DNA of 64,000 bases, taken from Mesostigma viride (lineage: Eukaryota; Streptophyta; Mesostigmatophyceae; Mesostigmatales; Mesostigmataceae). Shown piece by piece: positions 43,371-53,688 of this stretch (position 1 is the first letter of the stretch; each line of letters begins with the position of its first letter). The stretch spans positions 122,001 through 186,000 of the forward strand of contig RPFO01000264.1 of assembly GCA_009746045.1 (NCBI GenBank), in the 5' to 3' direction. The translations under genes were made by a program, and so were the position numbers. The notes beneath the pieces were generated by a model that saw nothing but the letters and a program-made list of their open reading frames with translations, had not been told where the DNA came from and ran no database searches.

Positions 43371-43380
43371 CAATAGTACG
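43371..43380 (-). promoter_or_regulatory. Putative primer binding site of A2
   Basis: On the minus strand CGTACTATTG follows the LTR end GCTAACT directly. It is the exact reverse complement of the 3' UTR segment at 36526-36535. Confidence 0.6.
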
Positions 43381-45822
43381 AGTTAGCGAGCAGCCAGAAC
43401 TGTGAGTTCCTGGTCTCTCACGCCACACAACGGGATGAGCCAAAGTTGCAAGGCAGCAACCTTTTAACCCGTGCACCAAGCCACGACCACGGTGAGCGGT
43501 TCCACGTCCAATGTGGGAGCCTCGGTTCGTGCTTGCCAAGATAGCTGGTCATCCCCCATGACCAAGCTATATCCTTTGCGTTGTTCCTCGTTCCCATCGG
43601 CGTGACGAGGCACGTGCAGGCAGGCAAGCAAATCCTCAACGTCCACTGGCATCAGTGCAGAGCCAGGACGAACTGGATTTGCCTAGACTCTGCAACCTAG
43701 GAAGTACAGGACCTGTCACAAGCCTGCAAGGCTTAGTATCCTTGCAGACCTGTGCCAGTTCCTGTAGTCCACCGGTCACAGGCTGCTGCTCCTCTGGTCT
43801 ACGTGGACCACAGTCACGTGATAGTCAGGCTAAGCCTGTGCAGGCACGGCCTGCCACGTGTCCTGTCCACTATACCAGAGGACTGTTGTCTATCTACCTG
43901 GAAAAAGGCCTCAATTGAGGCCTTTTTATAAATTGGGTGTTGCATGTAATTACAATGAGCCAACAAACTTTATTCCAAATATGAGTGAAGGCCATGCATT
44001 ATTATGATTGTTTCGGGGTTCCCAGCACTTAACATCAGTCATATAGCCCTAATACATATTTAATTATGATTTAATAAAACAGGTTGTCGCTGCGACGGCA
44101 CCATCAACACAACATGACCATAGATACAAGCGACCAAAAGGCGTCAGTACTCAGTTCCATCTGCATGTAACGTGTCTTTTGGACCTTACGAGGTTCCCCC
44201 ACGACATGGTAAGCATGGCATGACATGGCATGCTCCCCAAGGGACCCCTCACACACACTTGCACGGCCGGGGCTGTCGCGCAGCACTGCAGGCAGCAATA
44301 GCCTGCCATGGGTATTGCACGTAACCATGAGGAATCCAAAGCCTCTATTACAAACACGCACAAGGATCATGCATTATAATGATAGGTGTGACCTTCCAAG
44401 CGCGTAGCTTCACTCACATAGCCCCAATATCTAGGTTGTTACGGTATATTATGACAGGGGTTTGCTGCCGCGGCAGCAGATGAACAGCACATGGCAAGAT
44501 ATACAAGCATAACTGGACAACATTTGCACAGCCTACTAGACCTCTTAGCTTGATTTCGGGCTTTGCAAGGGTTGCCTGAGACATGGCCAGCATGGCAGGA
44601 ACTGCCATGCTTCTTATGGAAAGCAAACACGTCTATAAGGCGGGGGCCAGCCGCAGAGCACTGCACGAAGTACTGTAACCTGCCTTACGTCACATCGGCA
44701 CTAGGCGCCGATAGGCAGCTAAAAACTGACGATATCACAAGCAAATCGATGCCATTACCTTACTACCACCAGGACGCACTTACCTTTCACACCCCTCACA
44801 CCCGGGATCACTAGGCACGCATATGCGCTGGCGCTGAACGTGGCTGCATTAGAAAAGCTGTTCAAGCTCGGCGTTTTCAAGTTGTCCGGAAGCGATGCAG
44901 CCCGCAAATCTGGCCGGACAGACGCTCCATGCGTCGTCCATTGACGTATGAAAGCGGCTGCAGCGGCCTCACCAGCGCTGTTCGCATAATGGCGCTCCCA
45001 TAGCTGGGGGCGCGCGCGCGTTTATTGTCCGCATCCCAGTTTTTCCTAGCTAAAAACACCCCTTCCTCTACCTACGGATCCACGCCAAAAGGCTCGAAAA
45101 TAGCCAGTGCCCCTTTAGTCACGGCTGCCCCAACATCCCCCCCCGCCGTTCCGCTAGTCTCTTCCCAGCATATCGAAGCACCGGCCTGCTGGCAGGCGCA
45201 CTATCAACGCCAATTACGCCCCAGCTAAATTTCACTAACCTGGCATTCAGCACACAAATAACGACCCCACGAATTTAGAAATTGACTTTTGACCCATTTA
45301 GCGATCGGGCTAGCTTCACGGATAAATTATCTACCCAACGAGCTCCTTACTGGTCGAAATGATGCACGAACGTGGCCATACGGTCTATTTTACTCGAGGC
45401 CGCCATGGTCGTGCATTCGTGAAAATTCGTCGTCCGGTTGCACGAAAGTGGCCAAAATAGGTACTTTTCCACCTCACATATCTTTCAGTAACCGTCGACC
45501 CCTGTCGACCCCAACGGGTCAGGACGCTCAGCACATATACCAGATTCGCGCCACTGGGGCCGGACGACCCATAGGACCGGTCCTTCCCGCCAAAATTACC
45601 GTCCCCATGTGACCTTGGTGAAAAAGGCCTCAATTGAGCCAAAAGGCCTCAATTGAGGCCTCTGGGTAAATGGACACTGTACCCTAGTCGGCCACGGACG
45701 GCTAGGACTTCGGGACCTTATATCTTTCTTGTCCCTTGTCTGTTTCAGGCGGTCAGCACGGCGTTGGAAAGGTCTTTCCAAACTGCATCCACTTAGCATA
45801 TTGGTTGCCCAAAATGCTAACT
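43381..45822 (-). repeat. 5' LTR of A2, split by a 1789-bp insert
   Basis: LTR sequence at 43381-43886 and 45681-45822 (plus the ACTGT duplicate) adds up to 648 bp, the same as the A1 LTR. It runs from AGTTAGC (45822) to GCTAACT (43381) on the minus strand. Confidence 0.85.
43887..45675. mobile_element. Non-autonomous DNA-transposon-like insert
   Basis: Flanked by ACTGT (43882-43886 and 45676-45680), while uninterrupted LTRs have one ACTGT. The ends form an imperfect inverted repeat of about 14 bp (GTCTATCTACCTGG against GTCCATTTACCCAG). Just inside both ends lies the palindrome AAGGCCTCAATTGAGGCC, once on the left (about 43904) and once plus a partial copy on the right (about 45625-45662). 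No transposase is seen. The interior holds two diverged tandem units of about 375 bp (from about 43993 and 44368) sharing CATGCATTATNATGAT, CATATAGCCC and ATACAAGC blocks. Confidence 0.7.
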
Positions 45823-46123
45823 GGTTGTGGCGCGACGCACACACGTGTACGCAAGTTACGTAGCTAGCAACTAGTCTAGTGGACGTTGTGCGTAGTAACG
45901 TTGCTCCAGGTCTAGAAGCCTCTAGAACCTGGACACGTGGCGGACAAGTGAGCGTAGTCCAGTTGTCCTAGGGATCTCGTGTGAGTGAGGTGTCCACGAC
46001 ATATAATGTGTGCCCACATATGGAGTGAATAATGACAAGGAACGCCCGATCCCTGGCGTTGCTGCAGCCATCATTCTCACACTGAGTCCCCAACGTCTCC
46101 GACGTACATCTATATATCTAACT
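45823..46123 (+). other. Gene-free segment, possible short solo LTR
   Basis: No gene. 45854-46123 begins AGTTACGTAG and ends TATCTAACT, the terminal signature of the local LTRs, and contains a TATA-like ACATATAATG near 46000. Flanking 5-mers do not match, and there is no second copy in the window to confirm it. Confidence 0.3.
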
Positions 46124-46665
46124 ACTGCCGACCGGCGGGCGAGGGCGGTGCACTCTCAGGGCATAGTGGACAGGACACGTGGCAGGCCGTGCCTGCACAG
46201 GCTTAGCCTGAACCCTCACGTGACCGGGACACAGTGTACTGAGGGCTCAACGGTCCTGTGGCTAGTAGAAGCCAGTAGCCAGCCAGCAGGTCTGCAAGGA
46301 TGTAAGTCCATGCAGGACTGTGGCAGGTCCTGTGCTGTCCTAGACACAGGATAGCCAGAGATTCCTGTATGCTGCCTGCAACAAGGATGCAGGGCAGCGA
46401 TACGAGGCTCTGGCAATGTAGCGTTGCCCAGCGTTGCTCATGACCGAGGAACAAGGATGGAACGAGGTTGCATATAGCTCGAGGCTCAACGAGGCAACGA
46501 GCATCTTCGCACACGAACCTTGGTCGTCACGACGAGTGGCGAGCCTATCGAGGGTCGTAGGCCTCAGTGGTGTGAGGATAAAGGTTGCTAGCCAGCAGCC
46601 TAGGGTCATTCCAGCCGGCAAGGACCAGGAGCTCACAAGCTCTGCTGATGAGTTGCTGCGCAAAT
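46124..46665 (+). repeat. Partial D-type LTR (positions about 116-657)
   Basis: Matches 61695-62236 closely and lacks the first 115 bp of the LTR. It ends GCAAAT and is joined to CGTACTATTG at 46666. Confidence 0.8.
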
Positions 46666-47108
46666 CGTACTATTGTGAGTTCCTGGTCATCCAGTTATCA
46701 CAGGCGCCCGTTCATCCACGCCGTTCATCACGGCCTGCCACGTGTCCTGTCCACTATGCCCTGAGAGTGCACCGCCCTCGCCCGCCGGTCGGCAGTACTT
46801 CGGGACCTGATATCTTTCTAGTCCCTCGTCTGTTCTAGGCGGTTGACATGGCGTTCGAAAGGTCTCCTCAACCTGCATCCATCTAGCACATTGGTGCCCC
46901 AATATGCTAACTCCAACCCTTTCTTGTTTTGGAGCTTGGACCAGCCTGAGAACCTATCAGCCACTGTCCCCACAGCCTTCAGACATCTGATCCCTCCCAG
47001 AGACCAGACCTGCCTTTTCTTTTGGAACCTGAGGTGCCTCCAAATATTAGCTAGGCCTGCTCATTGGTTCAAAGGTTGCCCTCTGACCCACATGACATCC
47101 CAACCCTT
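46666..47108 (-). mobile_element. Inverted D-type 3' UTR and LTR pieces (left of element C)
   Basis: Minus-strand D sequence in two blocks. 46666-46715 is the 50-nt 3' UTR stretch ending in the primer-site complement. A 14-bp filler follows, then 46729-46912, the first 184 bp of a D LTR on the minus strand, and its polypurine tract and 3' UTR up to 47108. The same 3' UTR continues at 55200 after element C. See the finding on the chimeric junction. Confidence 0.75.
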
Positions 47109-47806
47109 AGTTAACGCCAAGCGCATTGGCGTGATCCTGATTCGGCATATCTCTGCGATTCCAACGGCACCGGAACGAGTTCATTCCGACAAGTATCAAG
47201 AAAGTTATGGCGTTCCGACTTCCCGGTCGCGCGCGAGCGCGAGCCGGCTGTTCTTCTAAGTCGGACGTGAATATTTGCCGACGGCATATGGGGTCGACAG
47301 TAATTCCTGGGCTGACAGGAATTAGGTGCTGTACCTACGACGGTATTGGATTAATACGTCGTACGCAGGAAATAGGAACCTTAACCTGTGGTCTGTTGGT
47401 ACCGCAGGATTAGTCCTGGACTTCTAGGTGCAGATGCAATAATCACTGTGGTGACTGTACTCTGTGGTCACTGTGCCTGTATGGCAGACCTACTGTATAG
47501 GAACTGGGCGCTGTACAGGTAGTGAATACTGTACCGGGGTGTTATTACTGAGCATACCTCTTAGGTTGCTCAGGACTAGCAAGCACAGTGCACAAGTATA
47601 TAAACAATAGGCCAGTGCCATTTGGGCAGATCTCTTGCGAGCCCGCCTCACGTGTTGTGCCTTGACTTGGCAAGCGCGTGTACAAGCCTCAAGTGTGTGA
47701 GCGCTGTAACATTATCCAATTTTAACAAAGCTCCGTTTCCAACCATATTCACACATTGCTGCATTGCAACCATATCCTTCACATTGCGTTGCTAGGAACG
47801 TTAACT
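47109..47806 (+). repeat. 5' LTR of element C
   Basis: Begins AGTTAACG and ends CGTTAACT, a perfect 8-bp inverted pair. It contains TTCCAACGGCACC about 50 bp in and a TATA-like TATATAAACAA near 47597. Confidence 0.95.
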
Positions 47807-47816
47807 CAAATTACAA
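47807..47816 (+). promoter_or_regulatory. Putative primer binding site of element C
   Basis: CAAATTACAA directly after the LTR is the exact reverse complement of TTGTAATTTG at 54255-54264 in the 3' UTR of the same element. Confidence 0.6.
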
Positions 47817-47898
47817 CCAGTCTCAGCGGAACGGCCAGGAGGGTCGTTGCCGGTTGCGGTGTGCAGCGTTGACGACGAAGGAGCTCGTCCGGTGGTGA

Positions 47899-48809
47899 AT
47901 GGTGCAGGAAGAACAACGGCAGCAGGATTTCCGGTTTCGGCAGTCTGCTGGGGGTTCGATTTCGCCTGAATTGCGTCGTGTCGTTCGGGATCTATCTTTA
48001 TTGCTTGCAGATCGTCCGCCTGTTAATCGCAGCTTCGTGCAATTCGTCGACGACCAGGTCGAAGATTGGGAGCGAATTCTGCGGCACGTACAAACCATCG
48101 TCATTCCGGAGCACCGGAGCATCGACGACCTCGAGCAGGAGCTTCACGGTTTGGTCGGCATCCAGACGGTGATTACAGCAGTAGCTGAGCGAGTGCGGCG
48201 GAGTTGGCGCAAGGCGAGGCGAGGTTGCGGAGGCAGCTGGCGCAGGCGACACGAGTTTGTACCGACAGCAGCGGGTGCGGGTACCACGTACTTTCGCAGG
48301 CGTCATCGGCGACGAGGGTGTTGCAGCGGGACCAGTTAGGCGTGAACGACGCGGAGCGGAGCATACAGGCGGCTTGCAGAGGTCGGGGCGACAGCGGAAG
48401 CCATCACCGGAGGACAGCGCGCGGCAAGAGTCGGCAGGTTTCCGGAGCGAGCAAGGTTCCTTTTCAGGAACTGCCCCCCCCTTCGCGTTCGTGTGACGCG
48501 TTGGGAAGAGTTTGCACCTCTTGGTACGATAGTGACCTTGAGGTGGGAGCAGGGGGCGTCGCTGGGCTAGGCGACGAGGCACTTGGCGACCACGAGGTGC
48601 CAAGATACAATCCGCGGGGTGCCAACGACGGGTTGTCACCTGTCTACTATACCAACGGTGACGATTCAGTCATCGCGGGCCGACAGCGGGTCGACGACGG
48701 CGCAGCGGGTAGCAGGGTGCCAGAGCTGATTGTGGTGAGCGACAGCGACGACGACAGCGACAAGGAGAACCAGGACGCGCCTGGGGCCAGCCGTGGTGGT
48801 CTTGCCTGA
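47899..48809 (+). pseudogene. ORF1 of element C (one frameshift)
   Basis: The first frame starts ATG at 47899 and runs to 48339; the continuation lies in the frame 48204-48809. I do not recognise a domain. The N-terminal half is helical and charged (SPELRRVVRDLSLLLADRP, DDQVEDWERILRHVQ, DDLEQELHGL), with coiled-coil potential. The C-terminus contains ELIVVSDSDDDSDKENQD, a hydrophobic core followed by Ser/Asp, the pattern of a SUMO-interacting motif with casein-kinase-2 sites. It lies in the same position as ORF1 of A2 and B, before gag. Confidence 0.65.
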
Positions 48810-48911
48810 GTGGTAACACTTGGCACTTTCCTTTCTTGTTCAGTAGCTTATATTGCTTTAATTGCTGCTTGGCCACTTGGCTGGCTGTAGCAGATCTGAA
48901 CAGAGGCCATC

Positions 48912-50099
48912 ATGGATGAGGGAGCTATCAACCAACAAGCGGGCTTTATGGGCTTTGCGCGGCGCGGCGCTGGGCTGGATGGACGAGATGGACGCGATGG
49001 ACGCGGTGGACGCGATGGACGCGGGGACGGCCAGGCGCTGGGAGACCAGGCTGAGGTGCCAGATAATCAGAGCCAAGGATCGCAGGGCGGTCAGAACGCG
49101 CCAGCCGCAGATCAAGCGGCGCCTAAGCGACCGACCGTGGCTGAGGGGTACGCGGTGCTAGGCCAGTTTCAGTCCATCAAGGACAATTGGCAGCCCCGGG
49201 ATGCTGAGAGGATGTTAGAGGACATGAACTTGTACACGGAGATATACACCGGTGACAAGCTTCGCATCCTGGCGTCTAGTGCCTACATAAGGCAGTCGGC
49301 GAGGCGGCTGTTCAAGTTTGTTCGGGAGCGACACGCGGCGGGGGACACCTGGGCGGCGTTTATGACGCGACTCAGGGTGTTCCTGAGTGACAAGAGGACC
49401 ATAGATGGGTCCCACCTGAAGCAAGAATACCTGGACTACAAGCCCATCAAGGGGCAGCTAGTGGTCCACGCCTTTGAAGACTTCGTCAAGCTGAGGGAGG
49501 ACGCCATGGCCAAGGGCTTCTTCGTCGCAGATCGGATGGCCATGGGCGACTTTCTCAAGTCGCTGCAGCTGGATCCGGTCACCATGGATAATGTGACCAT
49601 CCACATGCGACAGGTCCATGGCTGGGCAGCCATGACGGACCAGTTGTATGAGTGTTTCAGCGGCAAGTACGTGGGTGGTAAGCGCCCTCGTCAGGGTGAT
49701 GAGGAGGCCACTGAACCCACGGTTAAGTCCATGAGGGGATCGGGCCACGGGGGCCCAGCGCCCTCGAGAGGGCCTGAGACCTCTTCAAGGGGTCGAGGAA
49801 GGTCCAGGAGGGGGCGTGACAGAAGGGCTGGACGGGGGACCCCGCCGAAGTCGGGACATCCACAGTCCCAGTTTGACTTCAAGAGGGTGGGTGGTCCTCC
49901 CAAGGCTGGGCCCAGCAGTGGGACCTCACGGGACATCAGTCAGGTGGAATGTTATTTCTGCCAGGGGAAGGGTCACTTCAGGAATGAGTGTCCCTCGTAC
50001 CTGAGGCAGGAAGGTCAGAGCAAGCCAGCTCAGGGTGGCAGCAAGGACAAGGCTGGTCCATCCCAGGATAAGGGCAAGGGCAAGGCTGCTGATCATTGA
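48912..50099 (+). CDS. gag: gag of element C
   Basis: An intact 395-residue frame; the start at 48912 is ATG (MDEGAINQQAGF). It has a Gly/Asp repeat region (GLDGRDGRDGRGGRDGRGDG, about residues 23-42), a capsid-like helical region about 75-260 (RMLEDMNLYTEIYTGDKLRI, WAAFMTRLRVFLSDKRT, FEDFVKLREDAMAKGF), an Arg/Gly-rich segment, and a CCHC zinc knuckle CYFCQGKGHFRNEC (about residues 347-360) that binds the RNA genome. It ends with TGA (50097-50099) followed by CTT, and the pol linker continues in the same frame. An upstream frame shadowing its first codons can be ignored. Confidence 0.9.
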   Translation: MDEGAINQQAGFMGFARRGAGLDGRDGRDGRGGRDGRGDGQALGDQAEVPDNQSQGSQGGQNAPAADQAAPKRPTVAEGYAVLGQFQSIKDNWQPRDAERMLEDMNLYTEIYTGDKLRILASSAYIRQSARRLFKFVRERHAAGDTWAAFMTRLRVFLSDKRTIDGSHLKQEYLDYKPIKGQLVVHAFEDFVKLREDAMAKGFFVADRMAMGDFLKSLQLDPVTMDNVTIHMRQVHGWAAMTDQLYECFSGKYVGGKRPRQGDEEATEPTVKSMRGSGHGGPAPSRGPETSSRGRGRSRRGRDRRAGRGTPPKSGHPQSQFDFKRVGGPPKAGPSSGTSRDISQVECYFCQGKGHFRNECPSYLRQEGQSKPAQGGSKDKAGPSQDKGKGKAADH

Positions 50100-53000
50100 C
50101 TTGAGCCTGCACACATCCCTGAACCCTGGAGGGTGCCCCCAGGGGTGTGTAATGTAGCTGCTAGTGACGGCAGTGAGGGGCAGCCCCATGCTCTAGTGAA
50201 AGAGCCTATTGGACACGATGGGGCAAGCTTGGTTACCACAGAGAGTATGCCAGCTGTAGCTGCAGTGGTTACTCGCCAACGTGCCCGCCATGGCGGTGCT
50301 GAGCCTGAGGTAGGACCTGGTGATGTGGACCCAGGTGGATCTCAGAAGCATTCTGACCGTGCAGGACTGGCACAGGATGGTCAGGATGAGGATAGGGCTG
50401 GAGACAGTCTGACAGGCACGACCCTGGTGCCTCCTGTACATAAGGGATCTGTACATACCTTGAGTGCTAATAATGACAATAAAATTTTCTCTCTTGTATG
50501 ACATTGCCTCAAGGTTGCATACCATGTTTGGCCATGCAGCTCAGTCTTTGCAAGTTGCTAGACGGCTGGGAGGAAGTGAGTTGTACTCCATCTGCCAACA
50601 GGTTGCTCAAGCTTGCAAGTGCAGGCTAGTTGCTAGAAAGCCCAAGCAGTCTCATGCCAGGACTCCTATTTTGCAGCCAGGCCATGTGCAGGTAGATATT
50701 CAGAGAATCAGGGGTTTGAAGCTGCTGGTGGCAGTGGACAGATATACCAAGTACAAGACCCTAGAGATCCTGCCTGACATGGAGAAGCCTACATTGATTG
50801 CTGCTCTGAAGTTGACAAGGAGCAGGTACCCTGGGTTGGAGTTGTTGCAGTGTGACATTCAGTTTGAGTGCTGTGAGAACCTGCCAGAGTTTCCAGAGTT
50901 GCTGATTACACCCAGGGAGAGCCACGGCCAGCAAGGGGTGGTGGAGAGAGCCATCCAAGAGATCAAGACTGTGCTGCTGGTGGAGAGGATTCCAAGGACG
51001 TCATCTGCCATTGTGACATCTGCATGGCTACGTTCTGTGGAGGACAGGCTGAACCTGAGGACTCCCATGTTCTTTGGTGACATTGCCATCAATCCTCTTA
51101 TGCTGCATACCAGGATGCTGCCAGCTGATGCTGAGCAGGCATGGAAGGAGAAGCTAGAGGCCAAGTTCCTCAAGCTGAGGCAGAAAGACAAGGGCTGGAG
51201 TGTCCTAGAACCTAACGTTGGACAACAGGTTGTTGTGTGGAAGGAACCAAGCTTTCCAGGGAAACGTGGCAGCTGGCATGATGGGGTGGTGACCCGAGTA
51301 GAAGCCGCTGGCCATAAGTGCTGGGTGGCCATTGATGGCTCCCAAGCAGTGCACCGTCTGTCCTGGTCAAAGATCCGTCCCCGGGGAGGTAATCAAGGAG
51401 ACCTCTTCCAGGTGCCCGCTGGTGTACAAGGCGGGGGTGACGTGGAGCTTCCTGATCAGGGTGCTACAGCTGTATCGAGCCCTCAGGGTGACCCTGGCCC
51501 GGCCCCTGGGGTACCTTCACATACGGTGGTTGGGCAAGCAGGCGGACAGGCTGCACCTCCGGAACGGCCCGACACCAGGCCTAGGGGTGTGCGTCTATCA
51601 GATATTGTACAGGCTTTGCAAAGAGCCAAGAAGGAGCCTAAGGTGTCCAAGCTTGTCCAGTTGGATGAACCTGAGGTAGCTGCCATGGAGATAGATACCA
51701 ATGCACAGGTTTCTGTCATGGGACCTCAGCATACAGGAGAACTGCTGGTCGGAGAACCAAGTTGCCCCTGGGTGTCTGATTTCAGTGGTAGGACGCATCT
51801 AAGGGTGTTGGGAGAGGTTACTGCCCCTGTCATGGGTGTGGATGTGACCTTCCTTGTCCTAGAGGACTATGATGGCCCTGTGATTTTGGGTCAGAATTTT
51901 CTGGGCAATCCTGGGATTTCTATCAGAGCTACAGCTCTGAGAAGAGATGGCTGGGGGATGATTCCCCTAGAAAATTTCAGGACAACATTTCCAGTCAGGT
52001 GCAGGGCCAAGCCGGTCAAGGGTGTAAAATGGGATGAAGGGGAGGTGCCCCCAGCGGCCAGTTTGGTGATTCCAGCTGTGTTGCACCCCAGCAGTATTGG
52101 CATAACTCACAGGAGCCTTGCTGCACACTCTCCTTTGACATATGACCAGCTGGTCCAAGAGATGAGCTCGCCTACTTTGTTTGAGGCTTGGAAGCTCGCC
52201 TTCTCCAAGGCATTGGAGGAGTGGTTGCAGTTTGAGTGTGCTGCACCAACAGACAGACGTCCCCCAGCATCAAGGAAGCTTGCTTTGAGATTTGTGCTGA
52301 AGAGGAAGGTTGTGGATGAGGTATCAGTGCCCCATGTCAGGCCTGTCCTGAATGAGTATCACGGCACGGGGAGTCTGCCAGGAGAGGAGCTATACACGCC
52401 AGGGATGCTACACGACACATGGAGAATTTTGCTATGTCTCTACGTGGGGTTGCTGAACAGGGGAGCAGCTATGTCATCAGTGCTGCTGGACTTCAAGAGG
52501 GCATTTTTAAAATCTGATCCAGAAGTGGCCAGGAGGGTGTGGAAGCAGGATGAGCCTTACTGTGTTGAGGTGCCTGCCATCTGGAAGCTGGAGCTGCATC
52601 AACAATTCCTGGTTATTCTGAAGGGCCTGGAAGGACTCAGGTCGAGCCCAATCATCTGGAGACTCACGCTGCAGGAAGCTCTGATCAGTGAGTGTGGCTT
52701 GAGAGTGTCTTCAGTTGATCCCTGTTTGCTGCTGGCCCAATGGGAGGGTCTGCCAGTGTATGCTAGTTTGCATGGAGATGATCTGCATTTGCTAGCCCCC
52801 ACGACCTGGCTGAAGAAGTTTATTCCTGTCATCAGTGGCAAGTTTTCACTGGGCAAGGAGCTGTGGCAGGAGCCCAACAAGCCTGTAGTGTTCTGTGGAA
52901 TGCAGGCTACCCTGTTCAGGAGGGACGGGGAGTGGAGTATCAGGCTTCAGGCTGGAGGAGATTATAAACAGACCATTGTGAAGGCCTTGCCAGAGAAGAT

Positions 53001-53688
53001 CACCCAGGCTGCAGGACCTGAGTTGAGAGGCATGTGGGCCTGGTTTGCCAGCATCTGTGGTCCGTCTTTGATGGTCCATAGCAGAATGCCTGATGAGGTG
53101 CTTGAGGATGAGAAGCCTCGAGTCATAGCCCGGTTGGTGGAGAGTACCCCTGATCTGATTTTGTCTGGGATTGACTTTGCCCAGCCTATCACCTTGGAGA
53201 TCTTTGTTGACAGTTCCATGGATGCTCGCCAGGTTACCAAGGTCAGGGGGAGATCTGCTGCTCTGTTTGCTTTTTATCAGAGCAGGGCAAGTTTGTTCAG
53301 CTGGTACAGCAGACTGCAGAAGAGGGTCTGTATCAGTTCAGATGTGGCAGAATGCAGGGCCATATGCGAGGGGATCCAGTCCAGCCTGTACATAAAGGAG
53401 TTAATGCTGGAGCTGGCTTCAGTTACCCCTTGGACCTTGCAGATGGAGACGTTGTTGCTAACAGACAGCATGGGTATGGTCCAGTTTGTTCACAAGCAGC
53501 TGGCCAGAAGCCGGGACCTGGATTATTTGTTGCTGAAGGAGTTGGCCAGTTTGGTTGACTTGAAGCATATCCCTGGCGAGGAGAACCCTGCTGATGCATT
53601 GACAAAGCTGCCACACAAGGCCCCAGCCCAGTACAATGTACTGAGGAAGCTCATGAATGCTGACTGTCAAGTCGGTCTATCTGTCTAA
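50100..53688 (+). pseudogene. pol: pol of element C (integrase-protease-RT-RNase H, near intact)
   Basis: The linker 50100-50490 is in frame with gag across the UGA. One indel between 50464 and 50501 shifts to the main frame, open to 53688. Numbered from 50464: zinc ligands H19 and H24 (HTMFGH) with C-x6-C-x-C; then VDIQRIRG, CDIQFEC and ESHGQQGVVERAIQE give the Asp, Asp, Glu triad; SH3-like GKRGSWHDG; protease-like D411-T-N-A-Q with ILGQNFL; RT with LLDFKRAFLK and H770-G-D-D; RNase H with FVDSSMDARQV, SSDVAECRA, TDSMGMVQF and NPADALTKL. It is the least damaged pol in the window. The linker break could be one base of sequencing error. Confidence 0.92.

Larger units (their letters stand above)
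35881..45822 (-). mobile_element. Family-A element A2 (minus strand)
   Basis: In transcript order: 5' LTR 45822-43381 (interrupted by an insert at 43887-45675), primer site, ORF1, gag, pol, 3' UTR, and a 3' LTR truncated at 35881. It is the most complete A copy and nearly identical to A1 over pol and 3' UTR. The two lie inverted about 35 kb apart. The 3' LTR end is missing, so no target duplication can be shown. Confidence 0.9.
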
